A stretch of 64,000 bases of DNA from Bacteroidales bacterium. Its GTDB lineage: Bacteria > Bacteroidota > Bacteroidia > Bacteroidales > Salinivirgaceae. The position numbers and the translations under genes are program-made. The notes below the pieces were generated by a model. It made no database searches and was not told the origin of the DNA. It was given only the letters and a program-made list of their open reading frames with translations. This document shows positions 35,401 through 43,714 of the stretch, in pieces (position 1 is the first letter of the stretch; each line of letters starts with the position of its first letter). The stretch lies in NCBI GenBank assembly GCA_012519055.1, contig JAAYQU010000021.1:27025-91024 (forward strand), read 5' to 3'.

Positions 35401-37962
35401 GTCGGTTAATATCAACGATACGCTGTACTGTTTGCCCGATTGGAATTGTCCCCACTGTCCGTCTGGTTCGGGTAACTTCATACCTGTCAGGTTGTTATAT
35501 GGCGATACCACTGTTTGCGCCGATGAGGTTGTAAACTGACCACCCGGTTCGGTTGCTCTAAACGTATATGTTGTTTTATAAGCCGATGATTTTAAGCCAC
35601 TTGGTAAGTTAATCCTAAATGAGGTTTTCCCCTCGTTGTTTAATTTTGTTTTCAAAACGTTCCACTCTTCGGCGTACTCATCAACATAAGGATTGTTAAA
35701 TGTGTATCCTTTCAATGAACTAAATCGAATATCGAATGCACTTGTAACGGCATCGACAGAGAAATCCTGATTCGCAGCCGAGCCTCCGTGTAGCCATTTA
35801 ACCAAAATATTTGCAGTAAGGTTTTGATTTAGAGTCGTTTGTGCAATATCGTGAATAATCTCCATTCGATTTGGTCGTATGGTCTCAACCCTAACACGTT
35901 TGTAAAACTGTTTCTTCCCGATTGTAAAACGGATTGTCCATCGACCAGTTAGAGCGTCAGGGGCTGTAGGAATATCAATCCTGTGCATCGATTCACCTTT
36001 ATATTGAAAACTTGTTTCAAATTCGGGCTGCCCGTTTGAATTGGTTACGTAAACTTGAATAGGGTGGGTCGGAGGAATAGTTTTCAGAGCATCGTTAATT
36101 ATAAATCCAACAAAAACAGTATCGCCCGGACGATATACATCGCGCTCTGTGAAAGCGAAAGCGTTAATGCCGTCTCGGGTTTCTACTCCTTCAACATCGA
36201 AACTGCTAACCGAAAGGCTTTCGTATGGCGGTATTCTCAAATAGTTTCTATCCTCTTTGGTTTCGGCAATAACAAAATATGCCTCTTCCATATCGGTAAA
36301 TTCTGCTTTGCCTTCGCTGTTTGTTTCAACCTCGGCAAGTACTTGCTGTTGATAGTTCAGCACCTTAATCACACATTTCGATAAAGGTTGGTTTTGATTT
36401 ATCGTTGTGGCAAATACCGTAAGTTGATTTTTCCCGTCACGTTTAGCGATAAGCCCAATATTGCTACTTATATAATTGTGTTTAATTGCTCTGCGGAACC
36501 CGTAGTATGCGTCTTCGCAAGGATTGTCGCTATAATCCCACGAATATTCGCCATAGCTGTACTCTTCGAATCTATCCCAAAAATCGGTATCATTTATATC
36601 GTCACGGTTCTTCTCCTCACTCTCTGAGCAGTCCCAGATTGCGTGTTGCTTACGGAACCCAATCTGTACGTGATAAAGTGCGCCAATCTCCTTTTTTACC
36701 AATTTCGATAAATCTAAGTAATATTTGCTCCAACCCTGATGAGTGCTTTCTGCCTGACCCTCAATGTTTATGGTCGATTGATAGACAACTTTACCAACTC
36801 TCTCTAACTCCCAATTATCTTGATAATCATTTACTTGCAGAAACTGTATTATATTGTTTTGGAAGATTTGATATATTCTGACATCGACAGCTTTTAGGCG
36901 TGCGGCTTCAAACTCAAACAAAGCTCCCTGCTGTGTTGGAGCCGAAATAATTTTGCTGCTCGATTTTCTAACCTGTGGTTTTTCCCTCTCGACATGAACC
37001 GTAAAGGTTTGATTTTGAGCCATTGTCATACCTTTAGCCGATCTAATACCTCGAAACATTTCAACTATAATATCTCCATATTCGGTAATGCGTGGATAAA
37101 CACGTACAACGTTCTTATCGACAACAACTTGCGATGGCGATTTGCCGTTAAGTTGAATTAATCCCGTCAAATCCTGGTTTGCTTGCAGTATATCGGAAAA
37201 GCTTATAACAATCACGGGTTCAGGTTGATACAGAACATTGCCTGTTATATGGCAAAACTCATTTACAGGAGGAATATTTAAAACAAATTCGCTTTTCTCT
37301 TTAGCGTTAATTGCCGAGCCGTCTAGATTGATTTTTAAAACCTGCTCATTATCAGACCTATAAATGCTATCAATTGTGATATTGATATTTAGTCCTGTTG
37401 TTTGCTGATAATCGACCCTGAGATTTCTTTTGTCAATTTTAGCATCAATCACATTTTGGACCTTTTCAAATGATACGTAATCGGTTAAAACTAAGGTACC
37501 TACCAAGGTATAACCGGAATTGTTGTCAAACTCTGTTGCCAATATATGTTGGAACAAGAAGCTAACCGAGGGTTTTAATGTGCGAAAGCTGAACTCGTAA
37601 GATGTTTTCAGTGTATCGGACAGAGCACGCAGGTCTAATTTGCATTTATACTCTTTGTCGGATTCGAAACTGTTTTCGGGGATAAACTCAAATGCTGTTT
37701 GACTAATCCAAAAGGCTTTGCCTTCGGCTTTTGGGGAGAATGTTACCAATTTTTCAGGAACATTTTTCCCAACCTCATCATCGTTAACCACAGGGAACTG
37801 AAAGTTAACCCTTATTGGCGATTTTACAGATACTACACCAGACGTATGCGACGAAATTACATCCGGCATCTCTACGCTCTTTTTTGAGCAACCTGAGAAA
37901 ACATAAAGAAATGTAATGGCTGCTAAAGCGTTAATTTTTAATAATTTAGATAGTGTGTTCAT
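32500..37962 (-). CDS. Bacterial alpha-2-macroglobulin-like lipoprotein with intact thioester motif
   Basis: 1820 aa. A lipoprotein signal with Cys (AITFLYVFSGCSKKS) anchors it to the membrane. The chain is a series of macroglobulin-type beta domains (e.g. RDVYRPGDTVFVGFIINDAL, the MG3-4 region typical of the MG2 family) followed by the A2M and thioester domains. The thioester motif is intact at ~1370 (IRYPYGCLEQTTSIGFP, containing CLEQ), followed by an alpha-helical TED. It should trap foreign proteases in the periplasm. Many bacterial A2M genes sit next to pbpC (PBP1C); here no PBP gene follows, and ndk is the downstream neighbour. Confidence 0.93.
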   Translation of the reverse strand: MNTLSKLLKINALAAITFLYVFSGCSKKSVEMPDVISSHTSGVVSVKSPIRVNFQFPVVNDDEVGKNVPEKLVTFSPKAEGKAFWISQTAFEFIPENSFESDKEYKCKLDLRALSDTLKTSYEFSFRTLKPSVSFLFQHILATEFDNNSGYTLVGTLVLTDYVSFEKVQNVIDAKIDKRNLRVDYQQTTGLNINITIDSIYRSDNEQVLKINLDGSAINAKEKSEFVLNIPPVNEFCHITGNVLYQPEPVIVISFSDILQANQDLTGLIQLNGKSPSQVVVDKNVVRVYPRITEYGDIIVEMFRGIRSAKGMTMAQNQTFTVHVEREKPQVRKSSSKIISAPTQQGALFEFEAARLKAVDVRIYQIFQNNIIQFLQVNDYQDNWELERVGKVVYQSTINIEGQAESTHQGWSKYYLDLSKLVKKEIGALYHVQIGFRKQHAIWDCSESEEKNRDDINDTDFWDRFEEYSYGEYSWDYSDNPCEDAYYGFRRAIKHNYISSNIGLIAKRDGKNQLTVFATTINQNQPLSKCVIKVLNYQQQVLAEVETNSEGKAEFTDMEEAYFVIAETKEDRNYLRIPPYESLSVSSFDVEGVETRDGINAFAFTERDVYRPGDTVFVGFIINDALKTIPPTHPIQVYVTNSNGQPEFETSFQYKGESMHRIDIPTAPDALTGRWTIRFTIGKKQFYKRVRVETIRPNRMEIIHDIAQTTLNQNLTANILVKWLHGGSAANQDFSVDAVTSAFDIRFSSLKGYTFNNPYVDEYAEEWNVLKTKLNNEGKTSFRINLPSGLKSSAYKTTYTFRATEPGGQFTTSSAQTVVSPYNNLTGMKLPEPDGQWGQFQSGKQYSVSLILTDLEGKTVARNQSVKVDIYKRNWQWWYQSSRNDYSYMTGANIIPVFSKNVSINGGSGSFDFAIKDDWGYYQIYVENNNTGQVVAGMIRVGDDGYSGSKTGKDASIIELTLDKEEYALDETITLTFPSSQGGKALVSLENGSEIIKSEWIETTDNYTTYTTKATVAMSPNFYFNVTFLQPFEKTVNDLPLRLYGIVPCKVVNPESQLYPKIDAPDKSNCNEPFVVKVSEQNGKEMRYMLAVVDEGLLGITSYKTPNPWEYFHKKVALGVTSWDLFDWVMGAMSGVVGRVIGIGGDDGEVSQSPASLNTQFKAVVKVLGPFNLKKRGSDTHKIELPSYLGAVRVMAIASTEKSWGVDDKRVTITSPLLITASTPRVLTPGDKFDIPLNIFGSEETQRKINIEVKNISNLSLAQNNVSVTLDNNFRGTKSIQCNVKSIVGQAALTIEATDGKHKATYDIKIPIENPTPVLYEVENKSLSTDDSWKVDVKPIGAQLTNSAVLELSTLPPIDLEKHLDFLIRYPYGCLEQTTSIGFPLLYVDKLIDLEEDRKNMLNSVLSETIKRIYGFQDATGVLNYWQGTTCYYEWADIYAGDFLIEAEKKGHAVDQNVMNSWLKVQRQIASKWVDKGAVSRFNQAYRLYVLARANKADVGAMNRLRNSKESELQTNLMLAMAYAENGRAKTARELISTSVSSDNEKLWRYTFGSSVRDISMKVLALLSVENNTEAFDLLLNLSEELSKRGWHSTQSIGFMLRAIGTYVTKAGLAESIEVKYSINKEKERTLKTKNPFARIEIPIQGSENQTVTVTNKSKAATFARLINSGKPMPSNIEAVSNSLVIRDQYLNSDNRIIDITNIKQGDDFIAEIIIENPATEPNLENVAIEFTAPAGIEIINPRLTDSEDAINESSYTYRDYRDNKVYTFTDLRSGEKKVFRFRINATFVGEFYFPPVYCSQMYNDAINARTESRVVRISK

Positions 37963-38276
37963 ATTATTTTAGTTTTGATTTTTATAGATTGTGAAGATAA
38001 GAAAAACGATTCAATTAGCAATTGAGTTAAAAGTTAAAAGTTCATAAAGTTGAAAGGAATTGGAACACAGATAACACAGATTTAACAGATTATCACAGAT
38101 TTGGTGTAGGGGCGACCCTTGTGGTTGCTCAAATCTTAATGTCCCTTAATTTCTTAATGGTTAATTTGTAAAAAGTTTTTAAAGTTAGTAAATGAAAATA
38201 TTCTGATATGTAAAAAACGCAATGTTTGTAATAAGCTGGATAATAGCAATATACATCAAGCTGTTCTTTTGTCTTT
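37963..38276. other. Intergenic region with imperfect palindrome GGGGCGACC...GGTTGCTC
   Basis: It holds a short direct repeat (AACACAGATTTAACAGATTATCACAGATTT, as three CAGAT-type units) and, at about 38104-38125, GTAGGGGCGACCCTTGTGGTTGC, an imperfect palindrome. A related motif, rc CTGGCGACCACAATGATCGCC, lies near 47845. No gene seen. Confidence 0.45.
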
Positions 38277-38440
38277 GCTCTTTAAAAGAAACAATATACA
38301 TTAAAAACGCTCTTTAGAAAAAACAACTATACATTTAAAATGCTTTTTAAAAGAAACAGTTCTATTTTAAAATTGCTATTTATATAAAACAATTTTATAT
38401 AAAAATTGCTCTTTATAAGAAACATTTTGTATCTTTGCAG
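38277..38440 (+). repeat. Tandem repeat of five ~33-bp units upstream of the AAA ATPase gene
   Basis: Units at 38277-38308, 38309-38341, 38342-38374, 38375-38407 and 38408-38440 all begin GCTNTTTANA, continue with a purine-rich AGAAACA-like block and end with an AT-rich tail. The last unit ends in TATCTTTG (38430-38437), a consensus -7 element 14 bp before the ATG, and unit junctions provide TTG (38406-38408) at about the -33 place. The upstream units look like decayed copies of the promoter block. Unlike CRISPR, there is no constant repeat with unique spacers. Confidence 0.72.
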
Positions 38441-38451
38441 AAAAGATTATC

Positions 38452-39639
38452 ATGGACTCTTTAGTGAAAATTTATTTGCGTTTATTGCAAGAAACAGAGG
38501 TGGAGACAATCCGTTATCTCTATTCAGATATTGATTGGGACGAACGTTGTATTGCCATAATTGGAGCAAAAGGCGTTGGAAAAACCACAATGCTGTTGCA
38601 ACACATAAAGAGAACTTTTACAAACAAAGAGAAGGCTCTTTTTGTTAGCTTGGATAATACGTGGTTTGCCAAACATTCGATTTTTGAACTGGCTGACGAG
38701 TTCTATTTGAACGGCGGAACACATCTGTTTTTAGATGAAATACACCACTATCCAAACTGGGCGACCGAAATGAAAAACGTTTACGATAGTTTCCCGAAAC
38801 TTAAAATTGTTTTTACCGGATCGTCGCTTCTACAAATATATAAATCTACAGCAGACTTGTCTAGAAGGGTGGTTTACGAAAATTTAGAAGGTCTCTCGTT
38901 TAGAGAGTTTTTGAATTTCGAAAAAGTAGGGGATTTTCCTGTGCTTTCGTTAGAAGAAATCATTGAAAATCACCAAGATATTGCATTTAAAATCACTGAA
39001 AATATAAGAATAATACCGTTATTCAAAAAGTATTTAAAAAATGGCTACTATCTATTTTATAAAGAGGGGCTTAGAAAATATGAAAGAAAGTTGCAAGAGG
39101 CAATAAATAATGTGATAGATGTTGATGTTTCGGCAATTGAAAACATCGGGTTTGATTCTCGGTATAAACTGAAAAGATTGTTGGCAATTCTTTCAGCATT
39201 AGTTCCTTATACGCCAAATATAACCGAGTTAGCCTCTGCCATAGAGACTACAAGAAACAACACGGTAAGGTATTTGTCACTGTTGGCAAATGCAAAGTTG
39301 CTGAATTTAGTCTCCTACAAAAACAAGACAATCGGTGACCTGACAAAACCCGATAAAATTTTGCTAAATAACACCAATCTGTCGTACTTATACGGCGACA
39401 ATGCAAATGTAGGTAGCGCAAGAGAAACATTCTTTGTTAATCAAATGAGTGCCGTTGCAGATGTAGTACTTGCACCACAAGGCGATTATATGGTAGGTAA
39501 ATACACTTTTGAAGTTGGTGGCAAAAACAAAAACTTCAATCAAATTAAAGACCTGCCAGACAGCTTTGTTGTTGCTGACAATATTGAAATAGGGCATAAA
39601 AACAGAATTCCGCTTTGGTTGTTTGGGATGCTGTATTAA
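38452..39639 (+). CDS. ATP-binding protein of the AAA_14/DUF4143 family
   Basis: 395 aa. The N-terminal P-loop ATPase has Walker A GAKGVGKTTMLLQH, Walker B HLFLDEIHHYPNWATEMKN, sensor 1 KIVFTGSSLLQIYKS, and an LSRRVVYENLEGLSFREFLN arginine-finger region. The C-terminal part (from ~290) is DUF4143-like with a winged-helix region (NITELASAIETTRNNTVRYL) and an end resembling a nuclease-like fold (GDYMVGKYTFEVGGKNKNFN). Such ATPases are common in anaerobes and archaea, often in many copies; their role is unclear. It is a single gene behind the tandem promoter-like repeat. Its accessory character suggests horizontal movement, but base composition looks like the neighbours. Confidence 0.88.
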   Translation: MDSLVKIYLRLLQETEVETIRYLYSDIDWDERCIAIIGAKGVGKTTMLLQHIKRTFTNKEKALFVSLDNTWFAKHSIFELADEFYLNGGTHLFLDEIHHYPNWATEMKNVYDSFPKLKIVFTGSSLLQIYKSTADLSRRVVYENLEGLSFREFLNFEKVGDFPVLSLEEIIENHQDIAFKITENIRIIPLFKKYLKNGYYLFYKEGLRKYERKLQEAINNVIDVDVSAIENIGFDSRYKLKRLLAILSALVPYTPNITELASAIETTRNNTVRYLSLLANAKLLNLVSYKNKTIGDLTKPDKILLNNTNLSYLYGDNANVGSARETFFVNQMSAVADVVLAPQGDYMVGKYTFEVGGKNKNFNQIKDLPDSFVVADNIEIGHKNRIPLWLFGMLY

Positions 39640-40000
39640 TTCCAAACCCTAATTTTTTAGGTAATAGATTTTATTAGTTAATGAATGAAAAGTTTTAATT
39701 TTGTCAAAAGTCGGAAGTCGGAAGACCGAAGTCGGCGTTGCACTGAGCGTAGTCGAAGTGAAGAAAGTTACGAGTAGTCAAATTATGTACTTGACTGGAT
39801 ATCGATTAATTGTCATGCCTTTTAAGGCGTGGGTAAAATTAGCATAAGTAACTTATGGGCTTTAGCCCAAACATAAAATTTAATAAAAATACTGATGTTT
39901 AATATGTTGATAATCAGCAGTTTTAGCAAGTTTAGTTTTTAACAAATATGTTTCGCTGGCTTTTTGTGATACATATTACCTATTTAGGTAATTCATAAAT
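39640..40000. repeat. Intergenic region with REP-like hairpins
   Basis: It contains GTCGGAAGTCGGAAGACCGAAGTCGG-type short direct repeats, CACTGAGCGTAGTCGAAGTG (39743-39762), and a hairpin pair: CGCCTT-type GCCTTTTAAGGC (about 39819-39830) and GGGCTTTAGCCC (about 39857-39868). The same two-hairpin layout recurs near 42610-42680 and 47655-47790. No gene is seen. Confidence 0.6.
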
Positions 40001-41287
40001 ATGAAACGTATTTTTTTAATACTTATAACATTCTGTACAGCAACATCTTGTATTGTTTTGCATCGTGCGGTACGATATGGAAACGCAGATATCGACGACC
40101 ATAATATCTTTTATACATACGATTTGCATGAAAATCAAAACAAATTCCATTTTTATAAAGCAGACAGTAGCATAATAGATACTCTTGATATAAATTGGAA
40201 TTACAAAAACACTGATTTCCATAACCTTGACTCATTACTAAAGAATACATGGACAAGAGCATTTTTAATAGTTAGAAACGATACCATTCTTTTCGAAAAG
40301 TATTATAGGGGTTACACGAGAGAGGATATTTCCACTGTTTTTTCTGTTTCAAAATCTGTTACATCTTTGGTTGTTGGCATTGCCGTTGACGAGGGATATA
40401 TTTCGAGTGTAAACGACCCTGTTACAAAATACATTCCTGAACTTAATTACGCAGACCCAATGTTCAAAAAGCTTACAATTAAACATTTATTGGATATGCG
40501 GTCGGGAATTAAATTTAATGAGGATTATGGATTTAATCCATTCTCAAAAATTGCACGTCTCTATTATGGAGCTAACCAACTTAGACTGATAAAAAAATTA
40601 AAATTTGAATGTGAGCCGGGCACAAAATATAACTATGAAAGCATTTCCACAGCTATATTGGGAGTTGTTGTAGAAAAGGCTACGCAACAGAATTTTGTCA
40701 AATATTTCGAAGAAAAAGTTTGGAAGCCTTTAGGAATGGAAAATACAGCGAAATGGAGTCTCGACGATAAAAAACATAAATCTGTAAAAGCATACGGAGG
40801 CTTGAGCACTACGGCTGTTGACTTGGCTAAAATAGGCAGACTTTACTTAAATGGTGGAAAATTTAATGGCAACCAAATTGTCTCTTCGGAGTGGATTAAG
40901 GAAACTTTAACGCCAAATCCGAAAAATAATGGTTATCAAAATCAATGGTATAGCTTTAGTGGTAGCGGATTGGATTCCACTGGTAATAAGTATTTTACAG
41001 ATTCTTTAACGGCTCAGAAAGTTTGGGAAGAGCGATATGCAAAAACATATCCACATTATAAAATACATCTATATAAAAAGAGTAATTATCGAGAAGGATA
41101 TTGGAAATTAGATTTTGACGAATATTGGGGTTTGTTTGTATATACCAACCAGTTCTATGCGCGGGGCATAATGAAACAAATAATGTTTATAGACCTCAAT
41201 AAAAACACAATTTTTGTTCGATTGGGAGACGGCGCAGACCTTTATGAATATGAATCATTAATTTATAAGATTAACAAAGAGTTGTAA
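40001..41287 (+). CDS. Serine hydrolase of the class C beta-lactamase / PBP4 family (lipoprotein)
   Basis: 428 aa. MKRIFLILITFCTATSC is a lipoprotein signal. The catalytic SxxK is in STVFSVSKSVTSLVVGIAVD, followed by the second motif region GTKYNYESISTAILGVVVEK (Tyr; the usual Asn of YxN is Ser) and a later KAYGGLSTTAVDLAKIGRLY block. These are D-Ala-D-Ala peptidase/esterase-like enzymes; true resistance activity is not implied. The gene is alone, with repeats upstream and ~140 bp of AT-rich DNA before the convergent Crp gene. A second, more distant member of the family is at 52224-53741. Confidence 0.88.
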   Translation: MKRIFLILITFCTATSCIVLHRAVRYGNADIDDHNIFYTYDLHENQNKFHFYKADSSIIDTLDINWNYKNTDFHNLDSLLKNTWTRAFLIVRNDTILFEKYYRGYTREDISTVFSVSKSVTSLVVGIAVDEGYISSVNDPVTKYIPELNYADPMFKKLTIKHLLDMRSGIKFNEDYGFNPFSKIARLYYGANQLRLIKKLKFECEPGTKYNYESISTAILGVVVEKATQQNFVKYFEEKVWKPLGMENTAKWSLDDKKHKSVKAYGGLSTTAVDLAKIGRLYLNGGKFNGNQIVSSEWIKETLTPNPKNNGYQNQWYSFSGSGLDSTGNKYFTDSLTAQKVWEERYAKTYPHYKIHLYKKSNYREGYWKLDFDEYWGLFVYTNQFYARGIMKQIMFIDLNKNTIFVRLGDGADLYEYESLIYKINKEL

Positions 41288-41428
41288 ATTAAGCGGAAAT
41301 GTCTTAATTACAGTTAGTTGCAATGTTTCATTTTCTAAAATGCCAAATAAACTATAATTGATCTGTTGTGTTTAAATTTAGCTGATAATCAATGAGTTAT
41401 AATTAATTTATAGAAATGCAGAAAAAAA

Positions 41429-42091
41429 TCAACTCTTCTCCACAATCTCCCGCAACATCGGAATATTTTTCAACGTAATAGTTTTTCCCTCTTGCGAAAT
41501 CAAACCATGTTTAATAAATTTCGAGAATGTGTGAACAACGCTCTCGCGTGTATAGCCAATGGTTTCGGCAATCTCTCTTCTTAGTAGTGGAAGTTCAAAA
41601 GTCTCTTTGTTAAATAGTTCGTGCATTTGCAATAAAAATGCTGCCAAACAGCCGTCAATATTTTTGTTTTGGTATGTCAACAGGCGGTTTACTGCGCGTG
41701 AACCTGTTAAAGCAACAGTGTCGAGAATGCTAATTGCAAAATTGCCGTTGGCTCGCATTACCATTTTAAGAGTCTCAATATCAATAAGTAAAACCTCGGA
41801 TTCTGCAATTGCAGTTGCTCTTATTTCATAATGCCGTCCGGGGAAACTGTATAATAACCCAATAAACTCTTGTTCGGGGATTATTCTTATAGTGTTGTTT
41901 TTCTGCCGTATAGAATAATCGACCTTTACCATTCCCGACAGCAGATAATATACGTGAGTAATAAATGAGTCTTGCTTAATTATTGTCTCATTTTTCGAGA
42001 AATGCAGCACCGCACTATTTCTAAGAAGTTGCTCTTTATCGCTCAAAGTGAGCGTATAAAATGCAGGATGTTGTAAATCTATTTTTCTCAT
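41429..42091 (-). CDS. Crp/Fnr-family transcription regulator
   Basis: 220 aa. An N-terminal cyclic-nucleotide-binding-type beta-roll (HFSKNETIIKQDSFITHVYY, LLSGMVKVDYS) is followed by a C-terminal Crp-type helix-turn-helix (LPLLRREIAETIGYTRESVV, HTFSKFIKHGLISQEGKTIT). The cAMP-contact residues are not conserved and there is no cysteine cluster, so neither cAMP nor an Fe-S cluster is a likely signal. It lies 46 bp downstream of the GroES-like gene and is probably co-transcribed with it, so stress or redox control is possible. Target genes are unknown. Confidence 0.9.
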   Translation of the reverse strand: MRKIDLQHPAFYTLTLSDKEQLLRNSAVLHFSKNETIIKQDSFITHVYYLLSGMVKVDYSIRQKNNTIRIIPEQEFIGLLYSFPGRHYEIRATAIAESEVLLIDIETLKMVMRANGNFAISILDTVALTGSRAVNRLLTYQNKNIDGCLAAFLLQMHELFNKETFELPLLRREIAETIGYTRESVVHTFSKFIKHGLISQEGKTITLKNIPMLREIVEKS

Positions 42092-42137
42092 GCGGATAGC
42101 TTTTATTTATTGTAATGCTAACTTTCTGTTAATCAGT

Positions 42138-42518
42138 TTATTTAAACAGTCCCTCGTCCCTACATAACAGTAAAATAGACGATTGCGACACAATAATATA
42201 TTTCTCCTGATTAATTTCAATCTCATAACCACTTTTGGCAACATATACTGCCAAATCGCCCTCACGTGGTTGCAGAGGGATATATTTCGGTTCGTTTGTC
42301 GAAGGCTTCCACGACTCGTCATGTTCAGAGAGTGCAGGGATAGGGTAGCCCGGTCCAACTTTAATAACGTAGCCTAAAAATATGGGAGCATTTTCAGATA
42401 CCGTTGCAGGCAGATACAATCCTGAACGTGTCTGTTGTTGAGGAGTTTTGGGTTTTATCAACACTCTGTCGCCCACCATAATTATATTGTCGATAGTTTG
42501 TTTGTCTAACTGTGCCAT
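42138..42518 (-). CDS. GroES/Cpn10-like protein, without a GroEL neighbour
   Basis: 126 aa, longer than GroES (~90-97 aa). The Cpn10 pattern is visible: IIMVGDRVLIKPKTPQQQTR and SGLYLPATVSENAPIFLGYV, then VIKVGPG, a ~40-residue insert (PIPALSEHDESWKPSTNEPK), then REGDLAVYVAKSGYEIEINQ and EKYIIVSQSSILLL at the end. The mobile-loop region KTPQQQTRSGLYLP is close to GroES (K-T-..-G-I-.-L-P). No groL is nearby, so it is a divergent paralogue or a specialised co-chaperone. It is the first gene of a two-gene unit with the Crp-like regulator. Confidence 0.7.
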   Translation of the reverse strand: MAQLDKQTIDNIIMVGDRVLIKPKTPQQQTRSGLYLPATVSENAPIFLGYVIKVGPGYPIPALSEHDESWKPSTNEPKYIPLQPREGDLAVYVAKSGYEIEINQEKYIIVSQSSILLLCRDEGLFK

Positions 42519-42599
42519 AAATCCATTCTAAAGGTAATCAGCTACAAATATAAACATCAAATGTCAATTAGCAATTACGAATTACGAATTGCGAATTAA

Positions 42600-42700
42600 C
42601 AATGTGGATTGATTAATAGCAACGACTTTTAAGTCGTTGGTTGGTGTTGATACACGTGTTTTGGGCTAAATCCCAAAACTAATAGCATATTGTACCGTTC
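42600..42700. repeat. REP-like hairpin pair
   Basis: AACGACTTTTAAGTCGTTGG (about 42621-42640) is a hairpin around TTTTAA, followed at ~42659-42677 by TTTTGGGCTAAATCCCAAAA. This is the same two-hairpin layout as near 39815-39870 and 47655-47790. The rest of the 42519-42878 gap is AT-rich: short AATTACGAATTGC-like repeats at 42570-42600 and a TATCTTTG at 42856-42863 that could be a promoter for the RAYT gene. No gene seen. Confidence 0.65.
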
Positions 42701-42878
42701 GCTAGTCATTGTAATAATATTAAATATATTCCTATACGGGTAAATTTAGTAGTCAACTATGTATTGAATAGTTTGCGGTTTAAGGATTTGTTTTTGCAAG
42801 AACAACTTTTTTTTAAAAAAATTGAAACCAATTTTATGTAATTCATATAAGATTGTATCTTTGTTTTAGTATAGTGCA

Positions 42879-43519
42879 TTGTCCGTAGGACAACATGTGA
42901 TTAACCGTAAGATTTATCTTACGGCATCGAGACCACCTTAAATCTTCGCCCGTAGGGCGACACAATACCGAGTTATGAGCTATATACAATCACTACATCA
43001 TATCATTATTCGCACTAAAAGTAACGAAAACGTTATTCCAAACGAGCATTCCGAAGAACTTTACCGCTATGCATGGGGATATGTAAAAAGTAAGAAATCG
43101 TTCTTATACAGGATTAATGGAATGCCCGACCATATACATCTTTTAGTTGGAATTCATTCTACCATTGCATTGGCAGATTTCGTTAGAGAACTTAAAACTT
43201 CAACTAATAAGTGGCTAAAAACCAATAGAGATAAATACCCCAATTTCATATCGTGGGGAGAAAAATACGCAGCTTTCACTATTCGTTATCAGGAGAAAGA
43301 GACTACAATAGAGTACATTAAAAATCAACGAGAACACCACAAAAAAGAGAACTTCAAAGACGAATACCGTAGATTAATTATAGAAAGCGGCATAGATATC
43401 AACGAACGGTATTTTCTGACAGATTAAGACTGCAATGTGCCACCCTACGGGTGAATTGTGTGCTGTTGCACACCCATAGGCTTACGCCTATGGTTAATCA
43501 CATGTTGTCCTACGGACAA
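42879..43519 (+). mobile_element. RAYT (IS200/IS605-related) element with 28-bp perfect terminal inverted repeats
   Basis: The left end 42879-42906 and right end 43492-43519 are exact reverse complements over 28 bp (TTGTCCGTAGGACAACATGT and on). Each end also folds alone (TTGTCC/GGACAA). Inner hairpins flank the gene: CCGTAAGATTTATCTTACGG (42905-42924), TCGCCCGTAGGGCGA (about 42947), GTGTGCTGTTGCACAC (43458-43473) and CCATAGGCTTACGCCTATGG (43474-43493). No target-site duplication is seen, as expected for HUH transposases. A solo hairpin with the same core is at 54458-54480. Confidence 0.85.
42975..43427 (+). CDS. REP-associated tyrosine transposase (Y1_Tnp, IS200-like)
   Basis: 150 aa. HUH motif: INGMPDHIHLLVGIHST (His-hydrophobic-His); the C-terminal helix with the single catalytic Tyr: TTIEYIKNQREHHKKENF. 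This fits the TnpA_REP group, which cuts and joins single-stranded DNA at hairpins. Both motifs are intact, so it may be active. It lies inside a 641-bp element bounded by perfect 28-bp inverted repeats and hairpins. The nearest promoter-like element (TATCTTTG at 42856-42863) is just outside the left end, so expression may depend on the insertion site. Confidence 0.92.
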   Translation: MSYIQSLHHIIIRTKSNENVIPNEHSEELYRYAWGYVKSKKSFLYRINGMPDHIHLLVGIHSTIALADFVRELKTSTNKWLKTNRDKYPNFISWGEKYAAFTIRYQEKETTIEYIKNQREHHKKENFKDEYRRLIIESGIDINERYFLTD

Positions 43520-43534
43520 GAAAACTATTTGTTA

Positions 43535-43607
43535 TATCAGTGTTACAGACACATACTCCAAAAGAGCGATAGCGAAGTTTGGACTATAGTGTATGTCCAA
43601 ACGGTAT
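43535..43607 (+). repeat. Dispersed ~130-bp repeat, copy 4 (3' part only)
   Basis: TATCAGTGTTAC, then CATACTCCAAAAGAGCGATAGC, GAAGTTTGGACTATAGT and AACGGTAT match the second half of the copy at 62468-62597, and copies 1-2 in reverse. It begins 15 bp after the right end of the RAYT element; the first half is not found on the other side. Confidence 0.65.
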
Positions 43608-43714
43608 TAATGGTTTTAATAATAACAATATGTTATTAGCCAAAACTCCTTTGGGATTAGCAATTTTTTTTGCAAATTAGCAACTCTTTCAAAAAATCTT
43701 AAAACTAACATATT

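Noticed and set aside
36055..36881. Plus-strand frames antisense to the alpha-2-macroglobulin gene
   Set aside because: No recognisable domains; the opposite strand carries a continuous, conserved 1820-aa frame.
38277..38440. CRISPR array
   Set aside because: The ~33-bp units vary throughout with no constant repeat plus unique spacers, and there are no cas genes.
40001..41287. Antibiotic-resistance beta-lactamase
   Set aside because: The motifs fit the broad PBP4/esterase-like serine hydrolase family; nothing points to resistance activity.
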